Below, one piece after another: positions 51,674 to 60,977 of a stretch of DNA of 64,000 nt. A program made the translations under genes and the position numbers. This DNA comes from Pseudochrobactrum asaccharolyticum (lineage in GTDB: Bacteria > Pseudomonadota > Alphaproteobacteria > Rhizobiales > Rhizobiaceae), in the NCBI RefSeq assembly GCF_003314995.1, contig NZ_QNRH01000002.1, forward strand, positions 1 through 64,000, written 5' to 3'. Within the stretch, counting starts at the first letter, position 1. Every line of letters starts with the position of its first letter. The notes under the pieces were generated by a model. That model ran no database searches. It worked only from the letters and a program-made list of their open reading frames with translations, and was not told the DNA's origin.

Positions 51674-51798
51674 AAATAGCAATCAATTAAACAGGTTTCG
51701 CGAGGTCTTTCAAGGTATGTCCGGGAAATTGTAAATTCATAAAACATTGATATAATTATATTAAATGACTTTCCGTGATTTTACGGGAACAGCCCAGG

Positions 51799-51848
51799 CA
51801 CCATTCGTAATGATGGGGTCACGTGTTCGAGTCACGTAAGCGGCACCA
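51799..51848 (+). other. attachment site: 3' half of tRNA-Thr(CGT)
   Basis: From the anticodon stem on, the sequence fits a tRNA: stem cacca/tgatg with one mismatch, anticodon loop ttcgtaa (anticodon CGT), variable gggtc, T stem acgtg/cacgt around ttcgagt, acceptor 3' strand aagcggc, discriminator a and CCA. No D arm or 5' acceptor strand (gccgctt expected) precedes it. This is the usual duplicated core left on the distal side of a tRNA-integrated island. Confidence 0.75.
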
Positions 51849-51950
51849 TAAAGTTAACCAGCCAGAGCATCTCTGTTTTTAAATTTCAGAGCTATCTAAA
51901 AGCGCCCTTTTATATAAGCGCTTCAAGATACATGGCAGAACACGTTTCAA

Positions 51951-52610
51951 CTATTGACCAACACGGAAATAATTACCGGCTGCGGTACCAAAGCCTCCCG
52001 TTGTAGTTTCATCACAAAAAGGCGTCGGAATATTAAGAATTGCACCCTGCAATTTCAGGGTCAGCGGCCCGCCTTCCCCCTTGAATTTTGCCTCAGTTGC
52101 AGACTTCTGCTCAAGCTCACCTTCAAAGCTGCACACCCAACTCCCGTTTGCCTGATCGGCAACATCAATATTCACGATGAGTTTGCCAGAGGCATTTTTT
52201 TCCGCTTTAACGAGACCCCAGACATTTCTCCAGTTTCCTTCAAGGGAAGTACTGTCTGCAACAGATATCCAGTTGAGAAACTCAGCGCGCATTTCCGTCC
52301 GGTCCAGCAGGCTCTCCTGCCTTACTGCAGCATTCGACAGATGGCTTTCAAAAGCTTGATCGCGCAGTTTAATAAAGTCAGCCTGATCCACCTTAAGCGC
52401 TTGCTTTAAAGCTGCGTCAGCTCTTTTAATAAGTGCTTCATAAGCAAGCGACATGGCACGATCTGCCTCAGCAATTTCAGGCGAAGCACAGATTGCCTTT
52501 TCCGTTTCTGTCGAAGCTTTCGCGCAATCAAAACCCGCTTGCTCTAATGCTTGTGCAGGAGAAAATGCATAAATTCCTAAGGCAGTGCATAAAGCGAGGC
52601 AATATTTCAT
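51951..52610 (-). CDS. LprI/DUF1311-type periplasmic protein
   Basis: The 219-residue protein has a Sec signal peptide (MKYCLALCTALGIYAFSPAQ, cleavage after AQA or near ALE). Next comes the DUF1311 part with FDCAKASTETEKAICASPEI, ADRAMSLAYEALIKRADAAL and the spaced Cys pair of the lysozyme-inhibitor LprI family. A C-terminal beta-rich part has two more Cys. It may protect against lysozyme or have another cell-envelope role. It is the first resident gene right of the island. Confidence 0.7.
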   Translation of the reverse strand: MKYCLALCTALGIYAFSPAQALEQAGFDCAKASTETEKAICASPEIAEADRAMSLAYEALIKRADAALKQALKVDQADFIKLRDQAFESHLSNAAVRQESLLDRTEMRAEFLNWISVADSTSLEGNWRNVWGLVKAEKNASGKLIVNIDVADQANGSWVCSFEGELEQKSATEAKFKGEGGPLTLKLQGAILNIPTPFCDETTTGGFGTAAGNYFRVGQ

Positions 52611-53266
52611 ATGACGCGTTCTTTCTTCTCAACATTTTCCATATAATTTGATTTGCGACGATGAGCACACCATCTAGCCTATGAGTGTAGCGGCTGACCA
52701 TCCCGTATAAATAAAGATTGTTTTCTATATAGAATTATAAGTAATTTCTTGTCGTCTTTATGAGACATAAACTCATCTGCATCGATAGCGGATAATCTGA
52801 CCTTAATGACAGGAAGTTCTGAGACCATCGATTTTGCCACACCGACATATCTGTCGTGGGAATTTGTGAGCTCACAAATGTTCAACTTTACACTTGATGA
52901 ATCCAAAAGTGCTTTTGGCGTTAAATACCAAACTCAGGAAGCGAGCGATCCGTTGAAAGCTCAGGTGTATGAGAAATTGATCTTGTTAAGAGCACCATCA
53001 TCCGTAACACACATATGGTCGGCGAAACAGATAACGGCATATGCAAATCAATTACGGCTGAAGAAAGCGGCTTTGTATAATAAATATACCTTATAAAATC
53101 TGGGCGCTCCGAGCCGGTCTGATTTTATAAGCCAAAGGTCGAATCTCAACCGTGCTTTCCGGCTGAACATTGAAAGCCTTAGTAATGGATTATCAATCCA
53201 CCGCTCTGATCAAAGAACATCACCTCAACACTCCGCCTGCCCTGTATAATTTGCAACAGCCCAATC
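52611..53266. other. region with one doubtful small ORF (52806-53096, plus strand)
   Basis: The 96-residue frame begins MTGSSETIDFATPTYLSWEF and ends QLRLKKAALYNKYTL, with no clear ribosome site. It may be the tail of a lost gene. The rest shows no gene or clear RNA; 53097-53266 precedes the amidohydrolase stop. Confidence 0.35.
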
Positions 53267-54517
53267 TTAATGGGTAAAGCTGATTTCAGTCAGATCGCAC
53301 AGCGTCAGAAACAGCACATCAACACCCTTGGCCAGCTGATCACAATCTGTCCATTCTTCCGGCGCATGGGAGATACCGTGACGGCTCGGTACGAAGACGA
53401 GTCCGGTCGGTGCAAAATCCGCCATCACCATGGCATCATGCCCTGCACCGCTGACCATAGTCCGGCTTTTCAAGCCTAGTTTGTTGGCATGGAATTGCAG
53501 ACGCTCGTGCATTTGCGCGGAGAGCGGCACCGGCGAAATAAAGATTTGCTGCTCCACATCAACCGACAAGTCATTGCCGCCTGCGCGCTCAATTACATCA
53601 TGCGCCTGATCCATCAGCGCACGCACGACATTTTCTTTGGGTGCACGGATATCCGCAGTAAAGACCACGCGGTCAGGAATGACATTGGCACCGCCCGGAT
53701 GAACTTCCATTTTTCCCACTGTCAAAACAGCATCTTCGCCGATTGTCCGCGCCAGATCGGGCAATTGCGCCAGCGCCGTTACAGCACCAACCAACGCATC
53801 CCGACGTGCATTCATCGGCGTTGTACCCGCATGTCCCGCCTGCCCGTGAAATGTTGCTTTAAGCTGACCAAGCCCCACGATCCGGTCAACGATAGCAACA
53901 TCGTCACCGCTCGCCTCCAGCACCGGCCCCTGCTCAATATGCAATTCCAGAAATGCGTGAACAGAACCGGCTTGACGGACAGCTTCATGCGCTTTGGAAG
54001 GTTCAAGACCATAGTCCTGCATAGCATCACGGAACAGGATGCCGTCATCATCGGCATAATCCAGCAGCGCAGCCATATCCACTTTGCCGGTCATAATACG
54101 TGAAGCCAGCAGACCGCCGCCAAAGCGCGTCCCCTCTTCCTCAATCATTGCAATGAACTCAACCGGCCGTTCCGGTGTCAGCCCACGCTCTTTCAGCTGA
54201 AACGCAATTTCGATACCGGCGATCACACCGGCCTGACCGTCAAACTTACCGCCATTCGGCACAGAGTCAAAATGAGAACCGATCAGCACCGGTGCAAGAT
54301 CCGGTTGACGCCCTTCCAGTCGCCCGATCAGATTACCCACCGCATCCTCACGTACAGTCAGCCCTGCCGCTTCCATCTGCCCGCGCAGATAATCACTCGC
54401 CTGCCGGAATTCCGGACTATAGGTCAGACGGGTTGTGCCTTTGTCGGGCGTGGCATTGAACTGGTTCAGCCCGTCAATCAGAACTTGAAGGCGTTGCGGA
54501 TCAGAAAACTGGGTCAT
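53267..54517 (-). CDS. M20-type Zn-dependent amidohydrolase (N-carbamoyl-L-amino acid/allantoate hydrolase family)
   Basis: The 416-residue protein carries family metal and catalytic blocks: IGSHFDSVPNGGKFDGQAGV, IEEEGTRFGGGLLASR, LELHIEQGPVLEASG, GHAGTTPMNARRDAL and SGAGHDAM. Such enzymes release ammonia and CO2 from N-carbamoyl amino acids, ureidoglycolate or allantoate. It could take over the products of the hydantoinases encoded elsewhere in the window. ATG 54517 is preferred over 54550. It is divergent from a GntR gene. Confidence 0.88.
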   Translation of the reverse strand: MTQFSDPQRLQVLIDGLNQFNATPDKGTTRLTYSPEFRQASDYLRGQMEAAGLTVREDAVGNLIGRLEGRQPDLAPVLIGSHFDSVPNGGKFDGQAGVIAGIEIAFQLKERGLTPERPVEFIAMIEEEGTRFGGGLLASRIMTGKVDMAALLDYADDDGILFRDAMQDYGLEPSKAHEAVRQAGSVHAFLELHIEQGPVLEASGDDVAIVDRIVGLGQLKATFHGQAGHAGTTPMNARRDALVGAVTALAQLPDLARTIGEDAVLTVGKMEVHPGGANVIPDRVVFTADIRAPKENVVRALMDQAHDVIERAGGNDLSVDVEQQIFISPVPLSAQMHERLQFHANKLGLKSRTMVSGAGHDAMVMADFAPTGLVFVPSRHGISHAPEEWTDCDQLAKGVDVLFLTLCDLTEISFTH

Positions 54518-54583
54518 GACAATAAACCTGCGGATAATAAGATCAGCCATTTATGGGTCTTATGAAATTTCGGCGCAACACAC

Positions 54584-54627
54584 AAAACCACCACGAACCA
54601 ATTTTATAAATGGTTCGTGGTGGTTTT
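54584..54627. promoter_or_regulatory. 17-bp perfect hairpin in the divergent region
   Basis: The arms at 54584-54600 (aaaaccaccacgaacca) and 54611-54627 are perfect inverted copies around a 10-base AT loop. It lies between two divergent genes and upstream of both, so it could be an operator of the GntR protein or a bidirectional terminator-like insulator. Confidence 0.55.
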
Positions 54628-54777
54628 TAATAAAATTACTTTATTTGCGACATCAACTTCGCTTAAAGCGCATAAATTTTAAATTAATTGACATAAAATG
54701 CACAAAGTCATTCACTTCTCGCAGAATCATGTTACCAATATTGAAAGTGGTTCAAATGATCCGCACTGTTAAATAGA

Positions 54778-55503
54778 ATGAATGACCTCAGCCAGAATTC
54801 TGACTTTGCTTTAGAACAATTACGTACCCTGCTGGCTGATCAAACATCAGATCAGGAGCACCGTCTGCCGTCTGAACGGGAGCTGGCTGCACGCTTCAAT
54901 GTCAGCCGCCGTGCTTTGCGTGCTGCACTCGACATTCTGGAAAATGAAGGGCAGATCTGGCGTCGACAGGGACAAGGCACTTTCAGCGGTGAACGCCGCC
55001 CGACCGGCAATATGCCTGTCAACCAGATTGCTACCTTTACCAATCCGATCGAAGTGATGGATGTGCGTATCGAAATTGAACCGGCACTGGCGCGCATGGC
55101 AGCAGCGCGTGCAACACCGGCTCTGATTGAGCAACTGGAAAAACTGGCACAAAAAGCCGAGCAGGCCGACGATGTTGCATCATGGGAAAAATGGGATTCA
55201 GCATTTCACAGCAAGATCGCCGATGCTTCCGGCAATCAACTTTTCATCGCTATTATGAGCATTATTGATGAAATCCGCCGTAATAATGCATGGCAGCAGT
55301 TTCGTACGCGTGTGCGCTCCACAGGCAGAAACTCGCTCTCAGTCACCCAGCACAATGCCATTCTCGATGCTATCCGACGGTTTCACCCGCTTGATGCAGA
55401 GGAAGCGATGCGAACACACCTGATTTCGTTGCGCGAGGCAGTTATCGAAGAAATCGGCGGCGTTGCAAGGGCGCAGTCACGCCAGACCAGCCAAACAAAT
55501 TAA
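54778..55503 (+). CDS. FadR-subfamily GntR regulator
   Basis: The 241-residue protein has an HTH (LPSERELAARFNVSRRALRA, wing RQGQGTFSGERR) and a C-terminal FCD domain (VRIEIEPALARMAAARATPA, SWEKWDSAFHSKIADASGNQ). ATG 54778 has no strong ribosome site. It precedes the peptide/gamma-glutamyl operon and is divergent from the amidohydrolase gene, so it likely controls both. Confidence 0.88.
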   Translation: MNDLSQNSDFALEQLRTLLADQTSDQEHRLPSERELAARFNVSRRALRAALDILENEGQIWRRQGQGTFSGERRPTGNMPVNQIATFTNPIEVMDVRIEIEPALARMAAARATPALIEQLEKLAQKAEQADDVASWEKWDSAFHSKIADASGNQLFIAIMSIIDEIRRNNAWQQFRTRVRSTGRNSLSVTQHNAILDAIRRFHPLDAEEAMRTHLISLREAVIEEIGGVARAQSRQTSQTN

Positions 55504-55510
55504 CAATTAC

Positions 55511-55534
55511 GATCCGCAGCAGTGCATGCGGATC
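55511..55534 (+). terminator. hairpin after the GntR gene
   Basis: The perfect stem gatccgca/tgcggatc with an 8-base loop begins 7 bases after the stop. No T-run follows. It may separate regulator and transporter expression. Confidence 0.5.
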
Positions 55535-55640
55535 AACAACAGAGCGGATTTTCTGCCGGAGGAGAAAGCCCGTTCTGTCCGAACTTTATGAAAACCAACG
55601 CATTATCTGATTGTTCAGCAGAACAAAATAAGGGGTGGAG

Positions 55641-57158
55641 ATGAAATCAATCTACAAGATTGCGCTGAAAAGCGCGACATTATCAGCCGCAGCAATTGCT
55701 TTGACTGTACCGGCACTGGCCGCCGATCTGCGCATCGGCCTGCAGGATGATCCGGATGTTCTGGATCCGCACCGCGCCCGCACCTTTGTCGGCCGTATTG
55801 TGCTGACATCCATGTGCGACAAGCTGTTTGACATCAATGACAAGCTGGAAATTCAGCCGCAGCTCGCTAAAGAGTGGAAATGGTCAGAAAACGGCAAAAC
55901 CCTTCATGTCAAATTGCGTGAAGACGGCAAATTCCATGACGGCGCAACAATTACTGCTGCCGATGTCAAAGCCAATCTGGAACGTGCCAAAACCCTGCCG
56001 GAATCCCTGCGCAAAAGTGAAATCGCTGCTATCGATAAGATCGAGGTACTTGATGACACCTCTCTTGATATCCACGTGACCAAGCATGACGCCGCACTGC
56101 TCACCCAGTTGTCAGACCGCGCCGGTATGATCCTCTCCCCTAAAGCCTTTACTGACGGTGAATTCACACAAAATCCGGTTTGTTCCGGCCCTTATAAATT
56201 CACAAGCCGTGTTCAGAACGACCGTATCGTTCTGGAAAAATTTGCGGACTACTGGGACGCAGCAAATTATCACTTTGATAAAGTGACCTATCTGCCAATT
56301 CAGGATTCCACTGTCCGTTTCGCCAATCTGCGCTCCGGCGATTTCGACCTGATCGAGCGTCTTGCTTCCTCTGATATTGAAGCCGCAAAAAGCGATAAGA
56401 ACCTGACCTATCTGCCGGTGACCAGTATCGGTTATCAGGCGCTGACTTTCAACCTGACCAAGGGTGACAAAGACAGCTTCCCGATCGGCCATGACAAACG
56501 TATCCGTCAGGCTTTTGAGCTTTCGCTTGACCGCAATGCCATCAATGAAGTTGTTGGTCAGGGCGTATTCCAGCCTGCACACCAGCCTTTCCCGCCATCA
56601 AGCTTTGCTTATAATCCGAAATATGATGCGGTAACGCGTGATGTTGAAAAGGCCAAGCAGCTGATGAAAGAGGCCGGTCATGAGCGTATCAGCTTTGAAC
56701 TGGCCTTCGGCAATTCCACCACTTCCCAGCAGGTCTATGAGCTTATTCAGGCAATGTCTTCCGAAGCCGGTTTCGACATTTCCCTTCGCCCGACCGAATT
56801 TGCGGCATTGCAGAGCACGCTGAAAGAAAAAAGCTACGAAGTCGGTCAGAGCGGCTGGTCAGGTCGTGCCGATCCGGATGGCAACATCCATCAGTTTGAC
56901 ACCTGCAAAGGCAGCCTCAATGATGCCGGTTTCTGCAATGAAAAAATAGATGCATTGCTGGAAGAAGCCCGTGGCCTTCAGGATCAGGCTCAGCGTAAAG
57001 CACTGTATGATCAGGCTCAGGAAATCCTGCAGGATGAACTGCCGATCATCTATCTGTACTACCAACCATGGATCTTTGCGACCCGTGCAAACCTGAAAGG
57101 TTTCTCGGCGCATCCAGATGGTATGATCCGCCTGAAAGGCGTGACTCTGGAACAATAA
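55641..57158 (+). CDS. peptide ABC transporter substrate-binding protein (DppA-like)
   Basis: The 505-residue protein has a Sec signal peptide (MKSIYKIALKSATLSAAAIA, cleavage after ALA). The family-5 receptor has DPDVLDPHRARTFVGRI, WKWSENGKTLHVKLREDGKF and the KTLHVKLREDGKFHDG binding-protein dependent signature. ATG 55641 follows aggggtggag. It should bind peptides, gamma-glutamyl peptides or glutathione. A strong hairpin follows its stop. Confidence 0.9.
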   Translation: MKSIYKIALKSATLSAAAIALTVPALAADLRIGLQDDPDVLDPHRARTFVGRIVLTSMCDKLFDINDKLEIQPQLAKEWKWSENGKTLHVKLREDGKFHDGATITAADVKANLERAKTLPESLRKSEIAAIDKIEVLDDTSLDIHVTKHDAALLTQLSDRAGMILSPKAFTDGEFTQNPVCSGPYKFTSRVQNDRIVLEKFADYWDAANYHFDKVTYLPIQDSTVRFANLRSGDFDLIERLASSDIEAAKSDKNLTYLPVTSIGYQALTFNLTKGDKDSFPIGHDKRIRQAFELSLDRNAINEVVGQGVFQPAHQPFPPSSFAYNPKYDAVTRDVEKAKQLMKEAGHERISFELAFGNSTTSQQVYELIQAMSSEAGFDISLRPTEFAALQSTLKEKSYEVGQSGWSGRADPDGNIHQFDTCKGSLNDAGFCNEKIDALLEEARGLQDQAQRKALYDQAQEILQDELPIIYLYYQPWIFATRANLKGFSAHPDGMIRLKGVTLEQ

Positions 57159-57168
57159 CAGCGCGTTA

Positions 57169-57202
57169 CCCGACGATTATGCCAGCCGGCATAGTCGTCG
57201 GG
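57169..57202 (+). terminator. intercistronic hairpin after the dppA-like gene
   Basis: The stem cccgacga/tcgtcggg is extended inside by tatgcc/ggcata with one mismatched pair and a 4-base loop. There is no T-run. It is probably a partial terminator or 3'-end stabiliser that raises receptor levels over the permeases. Confidence 0.7.
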
Positions 57203-57333
57203 CACCTTGTTGAAACGCAGCCTCAGCCAAATTGAAACTGCCCGAAGGGCCGGCTGGAAAACCCAGACTGCAAAGCTTGCTGCTTGATGTCTGATGCCCG
57301 CTGTTCTGTTTTCAAGATGATGGAACTTAACCT

Positions 57334-58281
57334 ATGTTCGAATTAATTATCCGGCGTTGCCTGGTGGTGATCCCGACCCTGTTTCTGGTCTCGGTCATCG
57401 TTTTTGGCATGCAGAAACTGCTGCCGGGCGATCCGGTTCTGGCGCTGGCCGGTGAAGACCGCGATCCGCAAACCATTGCCTATCTTCAGGAAAAATACCG
57501 GCTCAACGACCCGATTGTTACGCAATATACGAGCTGGCTCGGGCGTATTCTGACCGGTGACTTCGGTGTCTCGATCCGCACCGAAAAGCCGGTACTGGAT
57601 CTGATCGTACAGAAACTGCCGGTTACATTGCAGCTTGCAGCCTTTGCCATGATCGTTGCTCTGCTGATCGGGGTGCCGGCAGGGATCATATCTGCCGTGC
57701 GCAAAGGCACACTGACCGATTATTCGATCAATGTTGCCGCACTCTCCGGCCTGTCTATTCCGAATTTCTGGCTTGGTATTCTGCTTATTCTGGTGGTGTC
57801 CGTTCAATGGCAGTTACTGCCATCATCCGGCTACACATCCCCGCTTGAAGATCTGGGACAGAATATCCGCACCATGATTATGCCGGCCTTTGTGCTGGGT
57901 ACCGGTCTTGCCGGTGTGCTGATGCGCCATACCCGTTCTGCGATGCTTGGCGTACTGCGCTCCGACTATGTACGCACGGCGCGCGCCAAAGGCCTCAATG
58001 AAAAGACGGTTATCCTGCGCCACGCGCTGCGTAACGCCCTCGTTCCGATCATCACACTGACCACTTTGCTGTTTGGTGAATTGCTCGCCGGTGCGGTTCT
58101 GACAGAACAGATTTTCACCATTCCGGGCTTTGGCAAGCTGATCGTTGATGCGGTTTTCACCCGTGACTATGCCGTTGTGCAGGGCGTGGTGTTGTGTACA
58201 GCGGTTGGCTTCATCCTGATGAATCTCCTCGCCGACATTCTCTATATTATCGTCAATCCGAGACTGAGGGATGCAACATGA
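57334..58281 (+). CDS. peptide ABC transporter permease (DppB-like)
   Basis: The 315-residue protein has six transmembrane helices, an N-terminal FELIIRRCLVVIPTLFLVSV, DRDPQTIAYLQEKYRLNDP and the EAA loop RTARAKGLNEKTVILRHALR. These are typical of DppB/GsiC permeases. The next permease overlaps its stop by 4 bases. Confidence 0.92.
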   Translation: MFELIIRRCLVVIPTLFLVSVIVFGMQKLLPGDPVLALAGEDRDPQTIAYLQEKYRLNDPIVTQYTSWLGRILTGDFGVSIRTEKPVLDLIVQKLPVTLQLAAFAMIVALLIGVPAGIISAVRKGTLTDYSINVAALSGLSIPNFWLGILLILVVSVQWQLLPSSGYTSPLEDLGQNIRTMIMPAFVLGTGLAGVLMRHTRSAMLGVLRSDYVRTARAKGLNEKTVILRHALRNALVPIITLTTLLFGELLAGAVLTEQIFTIPGFGKLIVDAVFTRDYAVVQGVVLCTAVGFILMNLLADILYIIVNPRLRDAT

Positions 58282-59138
58282 GTGCGCTCGCAATTCCGGC
58301 TAAAAAACAACCCAACCGCACATTACAAAAGTTCCTCTCGAACAGAGCCGCTGTTCTGGGCGCCATTCTGGTTGGCTTCTTTGCCCTTCTCGCTATTCTG
58401 GCGCCGCTCATTGCCGGTTATGATCCGTTGCAGACCAGCTTTACAGCGATCCGCAAACCGCCTTCAGCTCTGCATTGGTTGGGCACAGATGAGTTGGGAC
58501 GCGACCTGTTCTCCCGCATGGCCTATGGTGCACGCACATCGCTGATGGCGGGTGTTGTCTCCGTCTTCATCGCCATGCTGGTCGGTGTGCCTTTCGGTAT
58601 TATCGCAGGTTATTTCGGTGGCTGGGCAGATAGCATTATCTCCCGTCTGATTGACGCCATGCTTGCAATTCCGTTTCTGATTATGGCAATTGCACTGGCG
58701 GCTTTTCTCGGCGCCAGCCTCACCAATGCGATGATCGCCATCGGCTTGTCTGCCGCACCGGTCTTTGCCCGCCTGACCCGTGGTCAGGTACTCTCCATCC
58801 GTAATGAAGAATATATCGAGGCTGCTCAGGTTCTGGGTCTGCGTCATCCGCGCATTATCCTGCGCTATATTCTGCCAAATGCCATGTCACCGATTATCGT
58901 TCAGGCTACACTGACCATTGCAGCGGCAATTATTGCCGAAGCCAGTCTGTCCTTTCTCGGTCTTGGCCAGCAGCCGCCGAACCCGTCATGGGGTTCCATG
59001 CTGAACACAGCGAAAAACTTCATCTCACAAGCGCCATGGATGTCCGTATGGCCGGGAGCCGCAATCTTCCTCGTGGTTCTGGGTTTCAATCTGCTTGGCG
59101 ATGGTCTGCGCGACGCTATTGATCCGCGCGAATATTAA
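58278..59138 (+). CDS. peptide ABC transporter permease (DppC-like)
   Basis: The 286-residue protein has an N-terminal cytoplasmic part, then helices and the DppC signature LGTDELGRDLFSRMAYGART, with EAA loop EAAQVLGLRHPRIILRYILP. ATG 58278 overlaps the dppB stop (ATGA). It pairs with the DppB-like subunit. Confidence 0.92.
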   Translation: MSALAIPAKKQPNRTLQKFLSNRAAVLGAILVGFFALLAILAPLIAGYDPLQTSFTAIRKPPSALHWLGTDELGRDLFSRMAYGARTSLMAGVVSVFIAMLVGVPFGIIAGYFGGWADSIISRLIDAMLAIPFLIMAIALAAFLGASLTNAMIAIGLSAAPVFARLTRGQVLSIRNEEYIEAAQVLGLRHPRIILRYILPNAMSPIIVQATLTIAAAIIAEASLSFLGLGQQPPNPSWGSMLNTAKNFISQAPWMSVWPGAAIFLVVLGFNLLGDGLRDAIDPREY

Positions 59139-59157
59139 TAATTTTGAGGAAATTCCG

Positions 59158-60960
59158 ATGAGTATGTTTACAACCCGCCCTGAAATTCTCGGCACTTTCG
59201 GTGTCATTACTTCCACCCACTGGCTGGCCTCTTCTGCCGGTATGGCGCTGCTTGAGCGCGGCGGCAATGCCTTTGACGCGGCTGTCGCGGCAGGCTTTGT
59301 GCTGCAGATTGTCGAGCCGCATCTGGTCGGCCCTGCCGGTGAAGTGCCGATTATTTTTCACTCCGCCAAAACCGGCAAAACCGAAGTGGTTTGCGGTCAG
59401 GGCGTAACTCCGGATGCAGCAACAATCGAGCGCTATCGTCAGGAAGGGCTGGATATGGTTCCGGGTTCGGGCCTGCTCGCAACCGTGGTTCCGGGCGCGT
59501 TTGATGCATGGATGCTGATGCTGCGCGATCAGGGCAGCATGAGTTTGCGTGATGCACTCGAACCGGCAATCTATTATGCCCGCACCGGCCATCCGATGCT
59601 GCCGCGCGTTGCCAATACCATCCGCGATCAGGCTGAGTTCTTTAAAAAAGAATGGCCGACATCCTACGCCACATGGGCGCGCAACGGCAACCTGCCGCAG
59701 GCGCATGAATTGTTCGTCAATGAAGCGCTGGCTAATACTTATCAGCGTCTGGTAGATGAAGCTGAAGCCAAAGGCGGCAGCCGTGAAGACATTATCGACC
59801 ATGCACGTGACGGCTTCTACCGTGGTTTTGTAGCACAAGCGATTGAGGATTTCTGCCGGAACACAGAAGCAATGGATACCAGCGGCAAACGCCATAAAGG
59901 TATTCTGACAGCTGATGACATGGCGCGCTGGAGTGCCACTTACGAAGAACCGCTCACCTATGATTATCACGGCTGGACAGTTTCCAAGACCGGCCCGTGG
60001 GGTCAGGGTCCTGCGTTCCTGCAAACCCTCGCCTTACTGAAAAATACTGATATTGCGGCGATGGGGCCGGATAGTGCGGAATTTGTCCACACCACTATTG
60101 AAGCCATGAAACTGGCCTATGCAGATCGTGAAATCTATTATGGCGATCCGAATTTTGTTGAGGTGCCGATGGAGCATCTGCTGTCGGAAGAGTATAATGC
60201 ACAGCGTCGCGACATGATCGGCACCACAGCCTCCCATGAGCTGCGTCCGGGACTTGTTGCCGGTTATGAATCCCAGCATGCCCGTGGTGTCGCCCAGTTC
60301 CGTTATGCTGACACCAACGCAGATCTGGCACCGGGTGCCGGTGAGCCGACCATGGCGCACCTGCGTACAGAAAAGCGTGGCGATACCGTGCATGTCGATG
60401 TGATCGACCGTTGGGGCAATATGGTTTCTGCCACGCCTTCCGGCGGTTGGTTGCAGTCCTCTCCGGTTATTCCGGAACTCGGCTTCCAGCTCAATACCCG
60501 TGCACAGATGTTCTGGCTTGAACCTGATCTGCCAACCAGCCTCGCACCGCGCAAACGTCCGCGCACCACACTTACCCCGTCACTCGCCAGCTATCAGGGC
60601 AAGCCGCGTCTTGTGTTTGGTACGCCGGGCGGTGACCAGCAGGACCAGTGGCAGCTGTTACTCTTCCTGCGTCGTGTCCATCATGGCCTGAACCTGCAGG
60701 AAGGCATTGATCTACCGCTGTTCCACACCATGCATTTCCCGTCATCATTCTATCCGCGTGAAGCGATTCCGGGTCGCCTTGTGATTGAAAAAACCATCGG
60801 CGAAACTGTCATCAATGAGCTGAAAACACGCGGCCATGATGTCGAAATCGTTGATGCATGGACAGTCGGTCGTCTGACCGCAGCAGAGCGCGAAGATAAC
60901 GGATTGCTACGTGCAGCCGCAACGCCGCGTCTGATGCAAGCCTATGCGATCGGTCGCTAA
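59158..60960 (+). CDS. gamma-glutamyltransferase-family protein
   Basis: The 600-residue protein starts at ATG 59158 behind gaggaaattccg. It has NTN-hydrolase features: GGNAFDAAVAAGFVLQIVEP, GPWGQGPAFLQTLALL, and the likely autocleavage site Thr in KRGDTVHVDVIDRWGNMVSA, followed by the GGWLQSSPVIP loop and RPRTTLTPSLA. No signal peptide is visible, so it is probably cytoplasmic, unlike GgtA enzymes. Within a peptide importer operon it probably cleaves imported gamma-glutamyl compounds. Confidence 0.85.
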   Translation: MSMFTTRPEILGTFGVITSTHWLASSAGMALLERGGNAFDAAVAAGFVLQIVEPHLVGPAGEVPIIFHSAKTGKTEVVCGQGVTPDAATIERYRQEGLDMVPGSGLLATVVPGAFDAWMLMLRDQGSMSLRDALEPAIYYARTGHPMLPRVANTIRDQAEFFKKEWPTSYATWARNGNLPQAHELFVNEALANTYQRLVDEAEAKGGSREDIIDHARDGFYRGFVAQAIEDFCRNTEAMDTSGKRHKGILTADDMARWSATYEEPLTYDYHGWTVSKTGPWGQGPAFLQTLALLKNTDIAAMGPDSAEFVHTTIEAMKLAYADREIYYGDPNFVEVPMEHLLSEEYNAQRRDMIGTTASHELRPGLVAGYESQHARGVAQFRYADTNADLAPGAGEPTMAHLRTEKRGDTVHVDVIDRWGNMVSATPSGGWLQSSPVIPELGFQLNTRAQMFWLEPDLPTSLAPRKRPRTTLTPSLASYQGKPRLVFGTPGGDQQDQWQLLLFLRRVHHGLNLQEGIDLPLFHTMHFPSSFYPREAIPGRLVIEKTIGETVINELKTRGHDVEIVDAWTVGRLTAAEREDNGLLRAAATPRLMQAYAIGR

Positions 60961-60977
60961 CTCGGGGAAGCTTCACA

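Larger units (their letters stand above)
31200..51848. mobile_element. putative genomic (defense) island
   Basis: Between a catabolic operon and an LprI-like gene lie three defense loci, two decayed insertion sequences, an integrase and a tRNA 3'-half duplication at the right end. The integrase lies just inside the tRNA fragment. The left boundary is set only by gene content and composition; the intact tRNA-Thr(CGT) expected there is not found in the window. Confidence 0.5.

Noticed and set aside
51760-51848. complete tRNA gene
   Set aside because: Only the part from the anticodon stem to CCA fits; D arm and 5' acceptor strand are absent.
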